The notes under the pieces are model-generated. The model saw nothing but the letters and a program-made list of their open reading frames with translations. It was not told the DNA's origin and did no database searches. Source: Salvelinus alpinus (Eukaryota > Chordata > Actinopteri > Salmoniformes > Salmonidae). Taken from it: DNA of 64,000 bases. The stretch is taken from positions 37,310,865 through 37,374,864 of the forward strand of contig NC_092100.1 in the NCBI RefSeq assembly GCF_045679555.1. The letters run 5' to 3'. Position 1 is the first letter of the stretch. Every line of letters starts with the position of its first letter. Below are positions 59,669 to 64,000 of this stretch, piece by piece. A program made the position numbers and the translations under genes.

Positions 59669-60225
59669 AGTTGCCTGTATTTCACACTTCATAAATATTT
59701 GAAATTAGAAAATAATTTAGTCCCATGGGATCATGTTATGCCTTCATCTGTATAATAAATGGAAGAAAAAAACACATTTTCAATATTTGATCTAAGTTGA
59801 GGTAAAGAATCTTTAAATAATTGTAGGCAGAGTCAATATGGGGTTGAACAACAATATCTATAGCATGGTACGTTTACATTTTCTAAACTGAATTAAAACC
59901 TGTAAACTACAGAGAGAGAGACGGAGAGAAAAATGAGAAAGAGGGTACAGCATGTGCAAAAGAAAGTCAAAGACAGAACGAGACAGCCTGAATAAGAAAC
60001 AGTACTCTCTCTGCCCTCTAAGTCATCCTCATCATCTCAATAAATGAAAACAACATGTAAATAAATAACGCTTTAGATAAATTTTATTGGTATGCCCATT
60101 AGCCGAAGCCAATGGCAGCAGCTAGTCTTCCTGGGATCCGACACATAACGGAAAAGACATTACAGACAAAAATACTTTACAAATTACATAATGTTTTTAA
60201 ATATATCATAGACATTCAAACAAGT
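59669..60225. other. non-coding stretch
   Basis: AT-rich with a GAGAGA patch at 59911-59945. No gene. Confidence 0.4.
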
Positions 60226-60464
60226 CAAATCAAATCAAATCAGGTTTATTTTATATAGCCCTTCGCACATCAGCTAATATCTCGAAGTGCTGTACAGAAA
60301 CCCAGCCTAAAACCCCAAACAGCAAGCAATGCAGGTGTAGAAGCACGGTGGCTAGGAAAAACTCCCTAGAAAGGCCAAAACCTAGGAAGAAACCTAGAGA
60401 GGAACCAGGCTATGAGGGGTGGCCAGTCCTCTTCTGGCTGTGCCGGGTGGAGATTATAACAGAA

Positions 60465-61325
60465 CTATGCCAAGATGTTCAAAATATTCATAAGTGACAA
60501 GCATGGTCAAATAATAATCATGAATAATTTTCAGTTGGCTTTTCATAGCCGATCATTAAGAGTTGAAAATAGCAGGTCTGGGACAGGTGGCGGTTCCATA
60601 ACCGCAGGCAGAACAGCTGAAACTGGAATAGCAGCAAGCCCAGGCGGACTGGGGACAGCAAGGAGTCATCATGCCCGGTAGTCCTGACGTATGGTCCTAG
60701 GGCTCAGGTCCTCCGAGAGAGAGAAAGAAAGAGAGAATTAGAGAGAGCCAAGATTTTCAAAATGTTCATAAATGACAAGCATGGTCAAATAATAATCAGG
60801 AATAAATATCAGTTGGCTTTTCATAGCCGATCATTAAGAGTTGAAAACAGCAGGTCTGGGACAGGTAGGGGTTCCATAACCGCAGGCAGAACAGCTGAAA
60901 CTGGAATAGCAGCAAGGCCAGGCGGACTGGGGACAGCAAGGAGTCATCATGCCCGGTTTGCCGTGACGTATGGTCCTAGGGCTCAGGTCCTCCGAGAGAG
61001 AGAAAGAAAGAGAGAAGGAGAGAATTAGAGAGAGCCAAGATTTTCAAAATGTTCATAAATGACAAGCATGGTCAAATAATAATCAGGAATAAATATCAGT
61101 TGGCTTTTCATAGCCGATCATTAAGAGTTGAAAACAGCAGGTCTGGGACATGTAGGGGTTCCATAACCGCAGGCAGAACAGCTGAAACTGGACTAGCAGC
61201 AAGGCCAGGCGGACTGGGGACAGCAAGGAGTCATCATGCCCGGTTTGCCGTGACGTATGGTCCTAGGGCTCAGGTTCTCCGAGAGAGAGAAAGAAAGAAA
61301 GAACGAGAGAATTAGAGAGAGCATA
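60465..61325 (-). repeat. 287-bp tandem repeats in LINE 3' UTR (three copies)
   Basis: Blocks starting at about 60475, 60762 and 61049 (TTCATAAATGACAAGCATGG) are spaced exactly 287 bp, each ending in GAGAGAGAAAGAAAGAGAGA-type purine sequence. Two related units exist in the copy at 25969-26622. Confidence 0.92.
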
Positions 61326-61870
61326 CTTAAATTCACACAGGACACTGGATAAGATAGGAGAAGTACTCCAGGTATAACCAACTGACCCTAGCCCCCCGAC
61401 ACATAAACTACTGCAGCATAAATACTGGAGGCTGAGACAGGAGGGGTCAGGAGACACTGTGGCCCCATCAGAAGAAACCCCCGGACAGGGCCAAACAGGA
61501 AGGATATAACCCCACCCACTTTGCCAAAGCACAGCCCCCACACCACTAGAGGGATATCTTCAACCACCAACTTACAATCCTGAGACAAGGCCGAGTACAG
61601 CCCACAAAGATCTCCACCACAGCACAAACCAAGGGGGGGCGCCAACCCAGACAGGAAGATCACGTCAGTGACTCAACCCACTCAAGTGACGCACCCCTTC
61701 CAGGGACGGCATGAAAGAGCACCAGTAAGCCAGTGACTCAGCCCCTGTAATAGGGTTAGAGGCAGAGAATCCCAGTGGAGAGAGGGGAACCGGCCAGGCA
61801 GAGACAGCAAGGGCAGTTCGTTGCTCCAGAGCCTTTCCGTTCACCTTCACACTCCTGGGCCAGACTACAC

Positions 61871-63994
61871 TCAATCATATGACCTACTGAAGAGATAAGT
61901 CTTCAGTAAAGACTTAAAGGTTGAGACCGAGTCTGCGTCTCTCACATGGGTAGGCAGACCGTTCCATAAAAATGGAGATCTATAGGAGAAAGCCCTGCCT
62001 CCCGCTGTTTGCTTAGAAATTCTAGGGACAATTAGGAGGCCTGCGTCTTGTGACCGTAGCGTACGTATAGGTATGTACGGCAGGACCAACTCGGAAAGAT
62101 AGGTAGGAGCAAGCCCATGTAACGCTTTATAGGTTAACAGTAAAACCTTGAAATCAGCCCTTGCCTTAACAGGAAGCCAGTGTAGGGAGGCTAGCACTGG
62201 AGTAATATGATCAAATTTCTTGGTTCTAGTCAGGATTCTAGCAGCCGTATTTAGCACTAACTGAAGTTTATTTAGTGCTTTATCCAGGTAGCCGGAAAGT
62301 AGAGCATTGCAGTAGTCTAACCTAGAAGTAACAAATGCATGGATTAATTTTTCTGCATCATTTTTGGACAGAAAATTTCTGATTTTTGCAATGTTACGTA
62401 GATGGAAAAAAGCTGTCCTTGAAACAGTCTTGATATGTTCGTCAAAAGAGAGATCAGGGTCAAGAGTAACGCCGAGGTCCTTCACAGTTTTATTTGAGAC
62501 GACTTTACAACCATCAAGATTAATTGTCAGATTTAACAGAACATCTCTTTGTTTCTTGGGACCTAGAACAAGCATCTCTGTTTTGTCCGAGTTTAAAAGT
62601 AGAAAGTTTGCAGCCATCCACTTCCTTATGTCTGAAACACAGGCTTCTAGCGAGGGCAATTTTGGGGCTTCACCATGTTTCATTGAAATGTACACCTGTG
62701 TGTCATCCGCATAGCAGTGAAAGTTAACATTATGTTTTCGAATAACATCCCCAAGAGGTAAAATATATAGTGAAAACAATAGTGGTCCTAAAACGGAACC
62801 TTGTGGAACACCGAAATGTACAGTTGATTTGTCAGAGGACAAACCATTCACAGAGACAAACTGATATCTTTCCGACAGGTAAGATCTAAACCAGGCCAGA
62901 ACTTGTCCGTGTAGACCAATTTGGGTTTCCAGTCTCTCCAAAAGAATGTGGTGATCGATGGTGTCAAAGGCAGCACTAAGGTCTAGTAGCACGAGGACAG
63001 ATGCAGAGCCTCGGTCTGACGCCATTAAAAGGTCATTTACCACCTTCACAAGTGCAGTCTCAGTGCTATGATGGGGTCTAAAACCAGACTGAAGCATTTC
63101 GTATACATTGTTTGTCTTCAGGAAGGCAGTGAGTTGCTGCGCAACAGCTTTTTCTAAAATTTTTGAGAGGAATGGAAGATTCGATATAGGCCGATAGTTT
63201 TTTATATTTTCCGGGTCAAGGTTTGGCTTTTTCAAGAGAGGCTTTATTACTGCCACTTTTAGTGAGTTTGGTACACATCCGGTGGATAGAGAGCCATTTA
63301 TTATGTTCAACATAGGAGGGCCAAGCACAGGAAGCAGCTCTTTCAGTAGTTTAGTAGGAATAGGATCCAGTATGCAGCTTGAAGGTTTAGAGGCCATGAT
63401 TATTTTCATCATTGTGTCAAGAGATATAGTACTAAAACACTTAAGTGTCTCTCCCGATCCCAGGCCCTGGCAGAGCTGTGCAGATCCAGGACAGCTAAGC
63501 CCTGGAGGAATATGCAGATTTAAAGAGGAGTCCGTAATTTGCTTTCTAATGATCATGATTTTTTCCTCAAAGAAGTTCATGAATTTATTACTGCTGAAGT
63601 GAAAGCCATCCTCTCTTGGGGAATGCTGCTTTTTAGTTAGCTTTGCAACAGTATCAAAAAGAAATTTTGGATTGCTCTTATTTTCCTCAATTAAGTTGGA
63701 AAAGTAGGATGATCGAGCAGCAGTGAGGGCTCTTCGGTACTGCACGGTACTGTCTTTCCAAGCTAGTCGGAAGATTTCCAGTTTGGTGTGGCGCCATTTC
63801 CGTTCCAATTTTCTGGAAGCTTGCTTTAAAGCTCGGGTATTTTCTGTATACCAGGGAGCTAGTTTCTTATGACAAATGTTTTTCGTTTTTAGGGGTGCAA
63901 CTGCATCTAGGGTATTGCGCAAGGTTAAATTGAGTTCCTCAGTTAGGTGGTTAACGTCAGATTGCAGAGAGGCATTGTTTTGTGAGGTGTTGTT
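61871..63994 (-). CDS. L2-like LINE reverse transcriptase, all catalytic motifs present (partial ORF2)
   Basis: An open frame of about 707 residues. Order: linker ([40 protein letters not shown]), [76 protein letters not shown] (motif A), [20 protein letters not shown] (motif B), [16 protein letters not shown] (motif C, both aspartates), [85 protein letters not shown] and [13 protein letters not shown]. Copy-and-paste polymerase, minus endonuclease in this window. Two TAA codons at 63995-64000 close the frame upstream. No start codon belongs to this fragment. It is the least damaged LINE in the window. Confidence 0.85.
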   Translation of the reverse strand, partial: NNTSQNNASLQSDVNHLTEELNLTLRNTLDAVAPLKTKNICHKKLAPWYTENTRALKQASRKLERKWRHTKLEIFRLAWKDSTVQYRRALTAARSSYFSNLIEENKSNPKFLFDTVAKLTKKQHSPREDGFHFSSNKFMNFFEEKIMIIRKQITDSSLNLHIPPGLSCPGSAQLCQGLGSGETLKCFSTISLDTMMKIIMASKPSSCILDPIPTKLLKELLPVLGPPMLNIINGSLSTGCVPNSLKVAVIKPLLKKPNLDPENIKNYRPISNLPFLSKILEKAVAQQLTAFLKTNNVYEMLQSGFRPHHSTETALVKVVNDLLMASDRGSASVLVLLDLSAAFDTIDHHILLERLETQIGLHGQVLAWFRSYLSERYQFVSVNGLSSDKSTVHFGVPQGSVLGPLLFSLYILPLGDVIRKHNVNFHCYADDTQVYISMKHGEAPKLPSLEACVSDIRKWMAANFLLLNSDKTEMLVLGPKKQRDVLLNLTINLDGCKVVSNKTVKDLGVTLDPDLSFDEHIKTVSRTAFFHLRNIAKIRNFLSKNDAEKLIHAFVTSRLDYCNALLSGYLDKALNKLQLVLNTAARILTRTKKFDHITPVLASLHWLPVKARADFKVLLLTYKALHGLAPTYLSELVLPYIPIRTLRSQDAGLLIVPRISKQTAGGRAFSYRSPFLWNGLPTHVRDADSVSTFKSLLKTYLFSRSYD

Positions 63995-64000
63995 TTATTA

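Larger units (their letters stand above)
60226..64000 (-). mobile_element. L2-like LINE, running to the window edge
   Basis: The minus-strand 3' end is an (ATTTG)n tail (plus strand CAAATCAAATCAAATCAGG at 60228-60243). The 3' UTR spans 60244-61870 with three 287-bp tandem repeats, then the coding region 61871-63994. The element is 5'-truncated or continues beyond 64000; two in-frame TAA codons sit at the edge. Confidence 0.88.

Overview
The window is animal nuclear DNA, almost certainly from a salmonid fish (trout, salmon or char). The evidence is compositional: long (GT)n/(AC)n microsatellites, tRNA-derived SINEs of the HpaI type, several different Tc1-like elements, RSg-1-like and L2-like LINEs, and TTAA-bounded and foldback elements that I recognise as common salmonid repeats. 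No database search was possible, so family names rest on recall plus structure (terminal repeats, target-site duplications, catalytic motifs).

Only two ordinary host genes are visible, both on the minus strand. (1) At 94-1143 lie four exons of an odf3 (SHIPPO/CIMAP1-type sperm-tail protein) gene. Two in-frame stops and a lost splice acceptor indicate a decayed copy. (2) At 15462-17394 lies a complete six-exon C-type lectin receptor: a type II membrane protein of 234 residues, every splice junction canonical and in phase. It keeps the EPN and WND sugar-binding motifs but lacks two cysteines expected in the fold.

Layout. 1-5.1 kb: odf3 remnant, a SINE, microsatellites, a telomere-motif MITE. 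5.9-8.3 kb: a foldback MITE, then a LINE split by a Tc1-like element and an LTR fragment. 8.4-14.1 kb: microsatellites, then a 1.8-kb minisatellite of 51-bp units with a Tc1-like element inserted near its end. 14.1-17.8 kb: the lectin gene. 17.8-28.2 kb: a TTAA element beside a Tc1-like element that carries an RSg-1-like LINE (itself carrying an L1/Tx1-like LINE), a TTAA element, an L2 3' end and a LINE endonuclease fragment. 29.35-35.12 kb: a DNA element carrying an RSg-1-like LINE and a young LTR retroelement, whose only long open frame encodes about 39 tandem proline-rich nonapeptides. 35.2-42.6 kb: a solo LTR, Ty3/gypsy pol fragments, a Tc1-like element, a LINE with an internal foldback and duplication, a SINE. 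42.8-43.2 kb: a 29-bp minisatellite. 44.4-48.8 kb: an L2 end, a non-autonomous hAT element with perfect 8-bp duplication, a TTAA element and a MITE. 49.7-53.9 kb: an L1/Tx1-like fragment, an L2 LINE, two Tc1-like elements joined end to end, the second with an open but catalytically gutted frame. 54.1-60.2 kb: foldback MITE, GA-rich array, repeat-like DNA. 60.2-64.0 kb: a large L2-like LINE with intact reverse-transcriptase motifs and 287-bp tandem repeats in its 3' UTR.

No tRNA, rRNA, CRISPR array or operon-type organisation was found. The genes do not form a pathway; the window is best read as a small lectin gene and a dead odf3 copy set in a stack of transposable elements whose relative ages can be read from who interrupts whom.
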